Of a stretch of 64,000 nucleotides of DNA, positions 1 to 14,100 are shown in pieces. The translations under genes and the position numbers were made by a program. This DNA is from Castor canadensis. Lineage: Eukaryota > Chordata > Mammalia > Rodentia > Castoridae. Numbering within the stretch: the stretch's first letter is position 1; every line of letters starts with the position of its first letter. The notes under the pieces are model-generated. The model was not told the DNA's origin, made no database searches, and saw nothing but the letters and a program-made list of their open reading frames with translations. The DNA is taken from the NCBI RefSeq assembly GCF_047511655.1, contig NC_133400.1, positions 37,092,001-37,156,000 on the forward strand. Direction: 5' to 3'.

Positions 1-530
1 TCAACTTAAGGAGTTGATCAATGGATGAGTAGATAAAGAAAAAATGGTAAATATGCATTATTATTTAGCAGTGAAAAAGAACGAAATTCTGTCATTTGCA
101 GCAACATGGATGTATCTACAACACATTATGTTAAGTGAATTAAGTCAGGCAAAGAATGAGACAAACATTACATGTTCTTACTTATAAGTGGAAGCTAAAA
201 AGTTGATCTCGAAGAATTAGAAAATAAAATACTATTTACCAGAGTACATGAAGGGTGTGAAAATGGGGATATGGAGAGGATGGTCAACAGGTACAAGGGT
301 GTATTTGAGAAGGAGGAATAACTTCAAATTTTCTGTAGCACAGTAGCATAAATATGGTTGACAAAAACTGATCGAATATTTCAAAATAGCTAGTAGAGAG
401 GATTTTCTGTTTTCGACACAAATTATTATTGTCACAGATGATATACCAGTTATCTTTATCTGATTATTATACTATATATATTGAAATGTTACAATCTACC
501 TCACGAATATCAAAAATTAGTACCAAATAA
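1..530 (+). mobile_element. Old L1 fragment: end of ORF2 and 3' UTR
   Basis: Translation of the first 200 bases with stops gives the familiar L1 ORF2 C terminus ([27 protein letters not shown]). A 3' UTR-like stretch follows ('gggtgtgaaaatggggat...' and onward). The fragment is highly decayed and begins left of the window, in the last introns of PHKB visible here. Confidence 0.75.
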
Positions 531-654
531 AAATATAACAAAAAAATTTTAAATTACACATATAGTACATATTCATCAAAGTATTAGAAAATAAGGGTGA
601 TCAAAAAGAAGTGATAAACTGTAATCCCACTCTCCAAAGAAGACTAGTGCTTTT

Positions 655-1010
655 TTAATTAGGGAGAGGGGGATATATTCATTGTACAACTCCAAATATT
701 GTACATTGGTTAGATCACCCCCTCTGTCTGTCTCTCCCCTTTTACCCCCTTCTCCCCCACTTAAAGCTACTGCAAAGGTTTCTCTGTTTCATTTCATATA
801 AATATATGAAGTCCATCAACCATATTCCCTCATATTCTTCTTCACTCACCCTCCCCCTCTTCCGTAAGTACACCCCACACACACTGTACCTATTTTGTAG
901 TCCTGTTTTTCATTATTAACGTCTAAATTGATGTTCAAAGGGGTTTCTCAATGTATCCCCACTATGAGTGTATTTACTTTGGTCCATTCAACCCCTTCCA
1001 TCAAAGAGAT
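655..1010 (-). repeat. Unassigned retroelement 3'-end-like repeat
   Basis: Read on the minus strand this is purine-rich ('gtgggggagaaggggg') and then 'gatctaaccaatgtacaata' and 'gttgtacaatgaatatatcc', the style of an L1 3' tail. I cannot name the family. Confidence 0.35.
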
Positions 1011-2080
1011 TACTGTTAATCTTTTGATGTAAGCCCTTACAGACTTGTAATGTTTTTACAAAAATTTATAATGAAAAACAGAAGCAAATTAATGCTGCAT
1101 AATTTGCATTTTAAATTTAATAATCTAGTGTAAACTGTTTTTGGTAAATAACTGTGTCATCATTTTTAAAAAAAAAAATGAGCTGTTATCTTCAGAAAAC
1201 CCTATCTCAGATAGCAAACATATTTGTCAAAGCAAGATACATAAAATCTACTGTATAGCTATTGGGTTAAGGTTGAGGAACTACATATAACACTGATTAT
1301 CTAAGGAACTCCTCACAAGTAAGTACAAGAGTTTCTGCTGCACAGGAATGGGGACATTGCACTTCCTGTGTATGGAGGCAACATACTACAATAAGACATT
1401 TGAGATTGGGAAGGACTACAGAAAAGAGAAACTCTTATTTTAGTAAGAATATATGAATAATAAGTATTGCAATGCAAAATAATCAATGAAATGATAAGAA
1501 GAAAATCTTTTGAAGATTAATAGCCTATATAGTATTTGTATTCTGGAAACAAGGCCACTGGATGTTCAACTAAAAACAATACACAGGCTGAGAGGGGGAC
1601 AAAAAGTGAAAACAGAAATAAAATCCTACAGTGTATTCTTAGCAAAGGTATGAAATTTAATACAAGACAAAATTTATGGACCTCAGAAATGACATATGGC
1701 ATGTTTCTAGTTTTACTGAAGGTTAGTATTTGAAAAAATGATCACTGTATAACAAAAACTTCTGACTTGTTGTTATATTGCTGTCAATTGTCATTCCCTA
1801 CTTCCTACTGCTGACATTCTTCTAAATCTTTAAATAAGTAAAAGCTTCTGTCATAGAAAGAATGGTAGGCATCTTTCTTCTCCATAATATTATAATCCAT
1901 CCAGCTGTCCCAAGAACTCAGTCATATTTAATATTTAATCACAGTAATCACTTCAGCTTAGTGGTAAGCATTTTATTTTATTCTCTATTTCAAGACACAT
2001 TTTAAAAAATGTATGAATCTACTTAAAAAATTAAAATGGCCTGAAATATTCCATGATATATCATGAAAACAGAGACATAC

Positions 2081-2188
2081 CTGAAGATGACCATATTCCT
2101 CATAGGAGAGCAACTCATCCCCAGTATGCACATTGAAAATAGAGTGAAGACATGTTGTTGGGCGTGGATCCTGCTTAAACTGCTGAAC
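2081..2188 (-). CDS. PHKB: PHKB exon 5
   Basis: This 108-bp, in-phase exon has acceptor ttgattctag (AG at 2190-2189) and donor CAG|GTATGT (GT at 2080-2079). It encodes [20 protein letters not shown] and [16 protein letters not shown], residues 136-171, one of the most conserved stretches of the PHKA/PHKB family. The next exon expected from the family (beginning INAVSLYLLYL) is not present between here and the left edge of the window. Confidence 0.96.
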
Positions 2189-5100
2189 CTAGAATCAAAT
2201 ATAAAATTTAAATAGTGCTAATAAGTCACATACTAAACCCAAATTAAAGATTCTAAGTTATTTTTCATGTAACTTTTTTCTAATTTTTTTGTTTCTAATT
2301 TTTAAACTATTGTTCTGGGGGTATATCGTGACATTTACAAAAGTTCTTACAATATATTATAGTTGAATTCACCCCCTCCATCATTCTCCTTTATCCCTCC
2401 TCCCCCCATTCTTGGAATAGTTCAACAGGTCTCATTTTTCCACTTACATACATGAATATACAATATTTCTACCATATGCACTCTCCTACACTCTTTCCTT
2501 AATCCTTTCCTCTCCCACTGGTACCAACCAATCAGACAGGACCTGTTTTGCCTTCCTGCTCTCTGTTTTTTGAAAAATAAAAGAATCCTGCAACTTTTTT
2601 CATGAGGAAAGCTAAGGGAGAGAACTAAACAAAGCAGAAATGTTACTTTAATAAAAAAATGACAGCCAAAGCGTATAACAACTAACTTAATAGAGTTAAT
2701 ATGGTTGTCAATTGATATTTCATAAACCTTAATCTCAAGTGCCTTAAGGAGAATGTAAATGTAGTAGCAGTAGCTTTTGCAATGTTTCACATCTTATTTT
2801 ATTTTAGAGTAAAATACTGGCTTGCTTTTTGAGACAGGAGGATTTCAGTGATTGTCTGATTATTTGGAAATGCTTATGTGACACTCGTAATGAGAAAGTA
2901 TTTTAGGCCACATTCTAATACAGTAAGCATCCAAATTTCAAATGCAATTTCTTTCAATAAAGGATCACAAATTTTAACCTGTGGTCATATTAACATGTTT
3001 TCATTTCTCCTCCTGATACTGTTCATTACTAAGTACCAATTCTAAGCAAACACAGGCTATACTTTTATTTATTAGATATAAAATTTACTTAGGGGCAGTC
3101 TTGTGGAAATAAGACCTCAGCCTGTGGGATTTATATTAACACTAGATAATCTCTGGTAGAATTAAATTACATTGTAGAATACCTAGCTGTTGTCTCTAAC
3201 TGAAGATTTGTTTGGTGTGGAATACCCATGCATTTGGTATGACTGTGTTGGGAATAGAGAAAGAGTTCTCTTTTAGATTCCCACTATCTGGTATGAATCT
3301 AGAAGTCACTCTGTCCAAAATGATAGCCACTAGCTACATATGACTAATACATTAAATTACAATTAATTAAAGTTAAATAAAATTAAAAATTCAGTTCCTC
3401 AGTCACATTAGCCACATTTTAAATGCTCAACAGCCATAGGTGACTACTGGCTACTGCACTGGTCAACAATGAAACACAGAGCATTTCCATCATTACAGAA
3501 AGTACTTCTGGACAGTACTGTTCTGGAGGACTGACACATGTTTTCCTTCCCCAAGGGCCCTGCACAAACAAACTGTCCCCTCTTCTCCCCCTCCCTATCC
3601 TCCCCAAAAAAGTCAAAGTCAGGACTATCAGCGAGCTATCAGGACTGAGAGAGAAGAGTTAGGGATGTGTGCTCTCTATTTTCAAAGTGACAAGGACATC
3701 AAGTATTGACTTAGAAAAGGTAGTTACTTTGTCTCTAGATTAGAAACTATTAGCAATAGCCTGAAACAGCACAAGTAGAATTCAATGTAGTCACTCCATT
3801 CACAAAGTCCTGAACATTGTCCTATGCTCTATAAAAAATATGGCTGAACTGAAACAAAATGCATGTTCCCCACTTGATAGGATCTAACAGGATGAGGTTT
3901 TGTCAGTTTAATAAAGTCACTGGTGCAGATGACAAGGAAGTGCTTGTCATTTGTTTTTCAGACACGCAAGAACCCAGCAGAAGTGTTTATAGTCAATCAC
4001 TTTCTCAGGGGAAAAGCAACTGCTAGATGATTAAAGATGTTCAAAGGAGGAGTTAATAACTCTTCTTTGAGTTTTAAATCATGAATGGGGCGGGGTGTGA
4101 GACGAGGGGGTGAGCAAGTAGAGCACTGAGTTCTGGACTGATGGGGAGAACTGAGGGAATCAAGCACCCTGCCTGCTGTTCTTAGTGCTTTCAGACCCTG
4201 CCCATAAGTTAACCACCCTTTTTGAGGGAGGTGGCTGAGGAAATCATGTGATCTATTCAGTTTCATATGGTAACAAGCCCCACACAAATGAGACGTGGAG
4301 GCTGAGCACTTTGCCAGCCATGGGCTCAGTGCTATTTTCTGCAGTGATCCTCAGGTGATGGGGCTCTCTCCTCACGAGAGAGGTCAGGGCCAATGACTAC
4401 CACAGCCATCACTGTCTGATCTCCCCACTGTTTAAACAACTCAGTGGGTCCATGCCACACCCTCCACCTCTTGTAACTATCTCCCATCCAGATACTTGGC
4501 AGGGTGAAAACCAGAGTTTCTGAGCCACGATTGTTTCTTGTTCTCAGGTCCCCAGAATAGCTCAGTCTCAAACAATAGATCCCCCTGAAGATGGTGCCTG
4601 GCTATAGCACTATAAGATATGTAGATCAGGCAGGTGCCTTTCTTCTCCAGTATTAAGCTGCTAAGCAACAGTAGTCATTGTCACATCAAATCACCATAAT
4701 GAGTCTAAGGCTTCCTGGAATTATGGGCTTCCATGGCTAGATCTGCCAGTCTGTGGTTAGGGCCACTTGGCTTATTTTTCAGTGATGGCTTTAGCTCCCC
4801 TCAACCCCAGGGAGCCAGGGATGTAACTGCATAGTGTTCCCTTCTTTGGTCTGTTGGCTTTCTGTTTCTCATGCTTCCAAGCTGCCCTGTCCCATCTTTT
4901 GTGACTCCTCTTGTTAGTGATGTTCTTTTTCTTTCTCGCTTCAGAATATAGTCACTCCTTTATTACTTATTCTTCCCATTTACAGAATCAAACAAAGGAA
5001 GCTTCTAATCTACCATTTTGCACCACTTCCCATCTTTTAAACAAATTTTTAAGTAGCTAAATAGTCACAGTAACATTCATAGCTATCATACAGCGATTTT

Positions 5101-8100
5101 CTGCTCTCCAAACTACTAACTGCAGATTGAAGCAACTTTGAAAACCTGGGAATGCTTCTACTTAAAAAAGTGTCACAAAAGAGATGAAACAGAACAGGTA
5201 TGTGAATATTAAGAGATTAAACATTCCTGACATTAATAAGTAGTCAACACAATAAAATGCAGAAATCACATTGCTTTATACTCTGTAAATCAAGGACAAT
5301 TCTATATATATTCACAAAACTTCTCAATAAACTTAAAATACCTCTATTAGCTTGTGTTTTTAGAAAAAAAAATATCAGGAAGCACAAGAAATCAATGAAA
5401 GTGGAGAAACCTTGGACTTTTTAGGTCATGGTTTTACTTCAGTAGACAAAGAAGATAGGGCTTGGCAAATGAACACTACAAATGTGCTTTGCTTTAGTTT
5501 TAAGGAAACCCCAAAAGATAAACATTTCACATTTAAAAAATATGTTCCTAATCTTTAAAGTTACAAAATCTTGAAGAAAATAGCCAAGCCTGGATGGAAG
5601 ACAAGAATGTTTTGGACCAATAAGAAGTATAGTAAGGGCTAAGCATGGTGGTTCACAGTTGTAATCTCAGCTACTCAGGGTTGGAAGACCAGAGAACCAC
5701 AAATCTGAGGCCAACCCAGGAAAAGTTAGGAAGATCCAATTTTAAAAACAAAAGGACTGGGGGAGTGACTAAAGTGGTAGAGCACTTACTTAGTAAGCAT
5801 GAGGCTCTGGATTCAACATTTAAAAAACCAGGTATGGTAAGAAACATTGATCACCATGATCTGAGTCAGTTCCTCACTCTCATATGTGGATTATAGTAAT
5901 AATGTCCTTTCTTAATTTAAAAGGTTATGGGGATCAAGAAAGATTTCAAAATAAAAATATTATGAAGCATATAAAGCATCTTTTACTCATAAGTATCAAA
6001 CACTGACATTTGGTGATACACACAAATATCAATGTGATCCAACTCAATATTTTAATGGTCTAAACTCATAGCTATATAAAGAAAGCAACACTAATTCTTT
6101 ACAATTTGACAGCTTTCAAACAACTTAAGTCACATTCAAGCTTTACTTAAATGAAAACGTAACTGTGATAACTGATTACTAAAATTGAGCATTTAGAAAA
6201 GGCCATGATTTTGTGGCTTAAACATGCTACAAAGAAAAAATACATCTTAAGCTATTAGATTACTGCCTTCTTTCTGATAAACAGTTCTAATTTAAGTGTA
6301 TTAGATTGTTTAGCAAAAACATGAAATTCATGGTTCTTACAGTGTTTCCTAGAAAGAAAATCTGAATTCATAAAGGCATTAGGCATTTGTGAATGATACT
6401 TGGGAAATAAACAGTACAACCTCACTTAGGAAAAAGTAACTTTAATCCCAATTACACCAATATACCATGACATATTAATTTAATTCCAGCATATCAATCT
6501 ATGACATACTAGTTTATTTCAAGCATCTGAAAAACCTTGGCAATAATCATCTGCATATCTAAATCTCAGAAGACAAATAGTAGGTTTGTCCTATATCTCT
6601 ATTTTCAGCTGGTGAATAAATGTACTTTGTTCTGCCAAGTAACATTTTCTTGTTGCTATATTTGGTTGACACAAGGTAAATTTTTTTACATTTTAATTTC
6701 AACTACAGTCATAGGATGATTTGGCATCACACTAAAAATCCATTTCAAGTACGACTTAAAATATTTTCATATTATTAAAAACATACAAAATAATAAATGA
6801 TAAAACAAAAAACTGCCTACATATTACTAGTAAGCAGTTACTATGTGCGTCTTTGCTAATATGTAGAAATTGAAGACATCTGAAGCACATGGTCTAGAAG
6901 GGAGAATGTAAAATTCTAATGATGATAATAAAATTTACTGTATGTTCACCCAGACAAGCACCATAGGTCCTTTTCACATTACTTCATTACCCTTTTAAGA
7001 GCTATATGAGGGAACTATTACTGGGACCTGCATTTTACAGATGAAAAAATATCGAGGTACATAGAAGTTAACTAATTTGTCTAGCATAACAGAATCAATA
7101 ATAGATTAGAAACCAGTGTATCAGTATGCACTGATTATCAGAAAAAAGAGTTAACATAATAGGTGTAAGCCCACAAACCTCAGAAAAGACTATAAATGTG
7201 AAACTTGGCTAGTATGTGGGAATTAGAATTTTGTTCCCACCTAAGAGTGGCTATACCATATTTACTTACACTGTTTATACAAACAGTACTGTTTATGCTA
7301 TACCTGGTTTCCTTCTGGGAGTCTTTAATTTTGGCAAGTGCTAAAGGAACCCACATGACAAGCCACCAATGAGAACCTCTGAGCAATAAAAACCTGTGAG
7401 CTCTAATGAACTCAAACAGCAAATGAGCGCTAATGAGCTACCTTAGTAGACAACATTTTACATGTGTTGACACAGTAAGTTGCTGGGGAAAATAAGTACA
7501 TCTGTGTAACTCCAATGGGCTTTTTCTAAAAAAAAAACAAAAAAAACACCTTGCTTTCCCAAGACTGTGCCCCAGACACCTTTATCACTTTGCTGGTTAT
7601 GCTTTGTCTTCATAATAAACCATAGGCAAGACAATGACTTATCTGCTGAGTCTGTGAATGCTTCTAGTGAATTATCAAACCTGGCGGTGGTCTTAGGGAT
7701 TCATGATGTACTGATGCTCATATATGGACACTTACTGTATTAGACCATGGGGTCATAGAAGGGGAGTTAAGTAGAGGGAACAGCACATTATATTTGTATA
7801 GAGATTTACAAGTTAAGAAATGTTAGGTATATTATATTTTCTCTTATTTCACCCAATCTTATAAATTCAATTTTCTAAGCCTGTAACTCCTAGTGCCTTT
7901 GCATATAAATGAATGACTGTATTTTTAAAGTTCACTTTAACCAGAGCAATTCACATATCCAAAAGTAATTGTAACAAGGATTTTTCTTTAAATAATATAA
8001 ATGTCAGTGAGAATTATGAATATATGTAAGGTTCCTGAAAAGTTGAATCTTCATCAAGCAAACACCAGATGCAAAACACATGTAGACTTGAACAAACTCA

Positions 8101-11100
8101 AGTCTACACAAACAATCTCAATCATCTTTCACTAAAGGTATTCCTCAATTTCAGGATTTCAAAACCATGTACTGAGAAGGCAGAGGCTATCTTAACCTAT
8201 TTAGACTGCCCTAGGATATGGCTTTACATTTTCAAAGTACATTCTTTTTTAGAAGATGCTAATGCAATACTGGTTAAATTAATCCCTTAGAACGATGTGA
8301 GAATTCCAGGCCACATCACAGTGTTTTACCTTATCAGCTTGACGCATATAGCAGTAGAGAATTCCTCTCATACATTTTATAGCCGCGTGCTCCAGCTCAT
8401 GGGTCCTTCCCTTGTCATCATCAATGCGCCTGGGTGAGAGAGATAACTCATGAAACAAATTGGAAATGCATCTGAAAAGGAAGTAGAGCTTTTGATAATT
8501 AAGTATTAACTATCTGGCTAATCCTGCATTCTGGCGATGTCTACTAATTCTGTCACACTGAAACTCCATTTTCCTAACAGATTTAGATATGCCACCAAAA
8601 AAAAAAAAATCCTATGATGAAACTTGTGCAAATTTTCTCCTCTTTTAAGGGAGTAAGCCAATTCGTTTAAAAACTGCATACAATATTTTCTATAATGATT
8701 TGGCTGAATTTCAAAGGATATTTTTATATTGGAAGAAAAACCACCAAAAATTTTTTTAAATTCACTATTATAGAATAGAAAGAACTTTAAATATCTATCA
8801 CTTTAAGTTATGCAGTAACCACGTGTATTTAAAGAAGCACAAGTTCTGCCATGTTGTTTGTGCCTGCAAAGTTGGGCATTTTAGTCATAGTCAAGGATGT
8901 CCTTATACTTTCAGCATGATACATAATGTATTTTCACATAAATTTTTAGGTCTTAACCTAAAATCAGTTGGCCATACTTTACATCTCTTGCTTTTAAAAA
9001 TAAAGAACAGATAAATTCTAACTATTAAACTAAGTAAAGATGTTCTTTCTATGCATAAGTTGTTTTTTTTTAATTATAGACCAGTGACTTTTAAAAATGG
9101 ATGAGAATTATCTACTATTGAAAATTAAAATGATGTATTTATTGTTTCACTTAACCTATCTCACAATCCTCCTCACTTGATAAAAACTCTCATACCTCCA
9201 TAAAAGTACGCTGTATTTAACCTCTACTTCCACAGATCATGTATGACCACTCAGAAAAATGATTATCATTTTAACATAGTATGATGAATGTCAGAAAAAG
9301 GTAAGTTACTCATCATTGGCATGTCATTTCTCTTTTCTTATGGAGGAAAAGGAATAAATTAACTAGTATGAATTTGCCCTGCATTCTATTTCCCTAACTA
9401 ATATCAAACACAAAGGTCTGGGGTGAAAATTTGTACATAAACAATGTGCCCAGAAAAGCAAGAATTTTTAGTTCTCTAACAGATGTTTGAAGCCTTTTGG
9501 GAAAAGGTTAATGTCTGACTTTTGTCTATACGCTGCTGTACTCTTAGATCTTTTAAAGCAATTTTCTACCAACATTTTATTCCAAAACATCTCAAATGTG
9601 TAAAACAGTTAAAAGTATGATACAATGAATAAACCATCTAGCTCAACAATTGTTAACAGTTTTCTTTCCATGCTTTTATCTTCACTATTTGAAATTAAGC
9701 TACAGATATCATGACCCTTCACTCTGCATACTTCTAAAGCACCTCTACAAAACATTCTTCTATATAACAATAACACCATTATTACACCCAAAAAATTTAA
9801 AACTGATATTGTATTATATAATATATATAGCATGCATATATATATAGACACACACACAGTGTAGACTCAAATTTATCACAAGATCTGCAAAATGTATAGA
9901 GTCTTTTATTTTTAATATTTGATCTATTCAGAGATCATGCATTACATTTGGTTGTTGTATTTCTTTAGTCCCAATCTAGCCATGTTCATGCTAATCTATG
10001 AGCACCTAATTTCTAATCTTCTGTGATAACTACTGTAAAGGACCTTGGTTGACAACTAGACTGGACTTACAGAGGCCTAAAAAATTGGTAAAGCACATTT
10101 CTATGTGCGACAATGAGAGAATATTTCTAGAAACAACTGGCACGCAAGTCAGTGAACTAAGGGATGAAGACCATCGCTAAATATGAACCTGGATGGAACA
10201 TAAAGGTGAAGAAGGTAGAAGCATGCCCAAGAGCCCAAACTCAAGTCTTCTTGGGTGAGTATATCTTATGAAATGAAAGGGATTAGAGGTTTAAAAGGGG
10301 ACATGAACAGCCACAGGTCACACAGCAAGTCAGCAACAGAACACAAAGATAGCTGCTCAATTTCTCTTGGTCCTACAGAAAGACTCCCTAGTCCTAGAGT
10401 TACTAGGAGAGCACACACCAGCTTACCTATATGCTAGAGCCAAAGCCCAGGCTCCGGCAGCACAGTATAGACTGTCGTGGATCTTGGCCTTTTGATCATC
10501 ACCACATGTTTTAGTTGGAAAGAGTCCTGTGGTTGGATTTTGATACGTCAGCAATGTTGACTTGACTACAATGGAAGATAAGACAAGGAATGAATTGTAC
10601 AGTTAGCTATTTTTCTTGAGTTCAATATTTCAATTCTCTTGGTTTCTTAATTCCATTTCTGACAATTTTGTTATTTCTAAACCTAGTTCTAATATAAAAT
10701 TTTTGAAGATGTTAAATTACCTCATGTCATCGTAGTCTAAGTCAGAATACACCCTGCATGAAGGAGTCTTTACAGTTTTGATTAAAAGACTCAACTTATT
10801 AGAACTTTAAAAGCCTTTAGCATATCCAGGCTAATGTTAATATATGATTCAAGTCTTGTAAAGAAGGAAAAAGGATTAACCAAAATACTGAACACAATAT
10901 TTAAAAAAAATCATTTTAATAGGAAAACTAAATGTACAACAAAGTGTACTATTCTAAATGACAGGCCAATTCAAATGGTACAAGTAAAGAAAATCATTCA
11001 CAATTTAGAAAGGATGAGGATGGACTGTGACCAAGTCAGAATCCTGTATTTCACAGATGACTAATTTTGCCTGATATTCACAGGAATATGCTCATTTTAC

Positions 11101-14100
11101 TAATTATATTGTAAACCACAGGAAAAGACAGCAACAACTAAATAAATAATTGTTTGTGAACATAATACTTAAGTAAACAAGTTTGAAATTAATATTTTAT
11201 AATCTTTAATAGAAGTCCTAAAATAGGAAAAGAAACACACCAAAATTACACTTTTATACTTCCTAAAAGTAGTTTTATTCTTCTCTAAATATGAATGAAT
11301 ATTGCGTTCCCTTGTTACACACTCTCTCTCTCTCTCAAACACACACACTTTATTTTAGCATGGCAAATTAATCCTTTTTATTTAACTTAGCACTCTGAAA
11401 TTGACTTTGCTTGGCTTCGTTCTCTTTCCCAAATGATTTTCAATTATCGGTAAAGGGAAATCTGAAAATTGTCACATTGCACTTCCTTTTCTGGCTTTAA
11501 AACTGTTTTGTACATAGTTGCTATCATTGTTATAATCATTGTTAGCATTGTTCGATGTACTAAAATAATATACTTGATATAAGCATATACCTAATGACCC
11601 AAATTTTCTACTCCAAGCAATATAGCTCATATTTTGTATACATACACAGTTTATGAGACAAAGTCTCACTATGTACCCCACGCAGGTTTCAAACTCATAA
11701 TTCTCCCACTTCAGTCTCCTGAGTACTGGGATTGTAAGGTGTGTGCCACTATGACCAGCTGCTGACTACTATTTATGAGTTTTCAAAGGTCTAAAACATT
11801 CCAGTACTTCACAGAGATTAAAGGATTAAATTTTGTTTTTTTTAGACTAAACTAATCTTATCACGAACACTTCTTTCAGAATACCACTATATTTAATATT
11901 TTTCACAGAATAAAGAATTGGTCCTCATAGTCCAAAGTAAGTAGTTGCCATTTCGTCTTCTTTTTTTTTTTTTAAAAAGCTTTTAATTAAAAAAATTTTT
12001 TTTTGCAGTATTGGGGTTTGAACTCAGGACTTTGTACTTGCTAGGCAGATGCTCTACCATTTAAGCCAGATTCTTAGCCACTTTGCCATTTCTTTTAAAA
12101 CTGCAGTTAATCCTTTTTATCTAGTTATTGCTACAAACATAGTAAAAAAGGCAATCTAACAATGCATGTAAGAATCGTGACCAAAAATAAGTTGAAATAA
12201 AGCTTATATGAAGTTGAAATAGACAAAAGAAACCCTCAGTTACCATAAGAGGCCAACGAATGCTTAAAGAAGCAACCTGGCAAAAAATTAACAGATATTC
12301 CAATTTATGGTCTGATGAACAAAAAGAAGCTTCATACTCACTTGAGTGAGCTTTAAGTTGCTCACTCAAAGAAAACTTGCCAAGTTAAATCTGGGAAAAA
12401 AATAAAACAAACAAAAACCCTAGGATTGGATATTAATAACAATAACTTGAGATTAACTCTTGTATCTCAGTGAATTAGAAATGGATATAAAAGGTTCAGG
12501 ACTATCTATAACTATATATAGCTAAATGAGCAAGTTAATACATACAACAAATATTTATGTATTAACTATGAAATACTCTCAAGTTCTTAAATCTGGTAGT
12601 GCTTAGGAAGGTTAAAAAAACACAGGAAATATTGGTGACAGATGTAAAATTATTCATAAACCAGACAGGACCTACCTGCTGGATTCCTTTTATAACCTGT
12701 TGTAGATATATAATTGGAATAGACAACTGTCTAATCAATGACACGATCCCAACATCCACATAATGTACACACTATAACTACGGCATGATAAACAGTAATC
12801 ATAGCTACTACATTTTCATCAGACTTTGCTTACCAATTCTGTAATAATGATCCAATTTATCCCACAGAGTTTCATTATCAGGTCTAGGAAGATTAATGCT
12901 TTTAAGAGGTTCATAAACTGAGCCTAAAAAAATGAAAACCAATCAGTTTCAGGCATTTTCACTCACATAAAGGTTCTAACTGAATGAAAAAAATTATTTA
13001 ACATGTAATTTGCATTTTTCATATGAGAACTTCTAAGTTTCACCACTAGCAAGGTAAGGGAGGAGGGAGAAGAAGGCCTCCTAAATCACAAATATTGAAG
13101 AGCTCTAAATGTCACAGGATCCTTTCAGATCCAACTAATTGGTGTATGTATTGGTCTTCACAACTCAAATATAACTAATATCCATGTGGTTGTCAGAAGC
13201 TCAATAAATTCTCATTATTGTGAAATAAATCTAATGGTGTACCCTTAAACCCAAACCTTGTTAGTTATGATAATGCTTTATCAGGCAATCTTCTGTCAAT
13301 TAATTATACCCCTAAAACCTCAAAGAAAAGGATAATGCTGATATAATCCAAAGTATGCACTCCACAAATATTCATGTAGGTTTTATACTGAAATCTTAAG
13401 ACTCCACTTTCTCCTGAGTAGATAATATCCTTGCTTTAATATCTGGACTATAAGCAGAGATCATTTCTACTTCTCAGCCATGAAAACTACCCAAAGGCAT
13501 TAGCAGAGCATGCTGCTCAAAAGCAACAGAATACACAATAATTATGATAATTTGCCACAAAATGGATACAGAAAATTGTTCACTTGACTAGTGTACTTTC
13601 TCAACTGCTGACTGAAAGAAAGACATCTGAACCTTCAGTCATCAGCTTACTGTGTTTCATTCTCATTAAAAGCACTCAAATCATCAACATCTCAAGGTCA
13701 CAATTAAAACATCTCTAGTTTCAGGTAGTGCATACCATATGCTCTGAAAACACAGCACAAAAATGAACCTGTAATTTACCTGGGAGGAGAGGGAGATAAA
13801 TTGTTTTGACATGCATTAAGATTCTGATTATAAAATAAATGAAAGCATTTTATGTTCATAAAATTGCTATTTCCATTATGCTACTTATTGGGAATATATA
13901 CCAGGTTATTGGGAATCCTCAAGTTTATGCAGACAGTAAACCTTCTGAAGGAAGTAAGGAAAGAAGCTATACATTCTGGCAATAATTCCATTAACTTTTG
14001 TTGAAAAGAAATGGATACAGACAAAAACAAGGACTAGGAAATTATGTATTCTCAGTTAAGACATCTTTGAAAATACTCTTCATAATGGCACCAACTGGAA

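Noticed and set aside
4332..4668. Two overlapping minus-strand open frames of 79 and 63 codons
   Set aside because: They lie in what looks like an L1 5' UTR fragment, have no known domain, and shift frame against each other.
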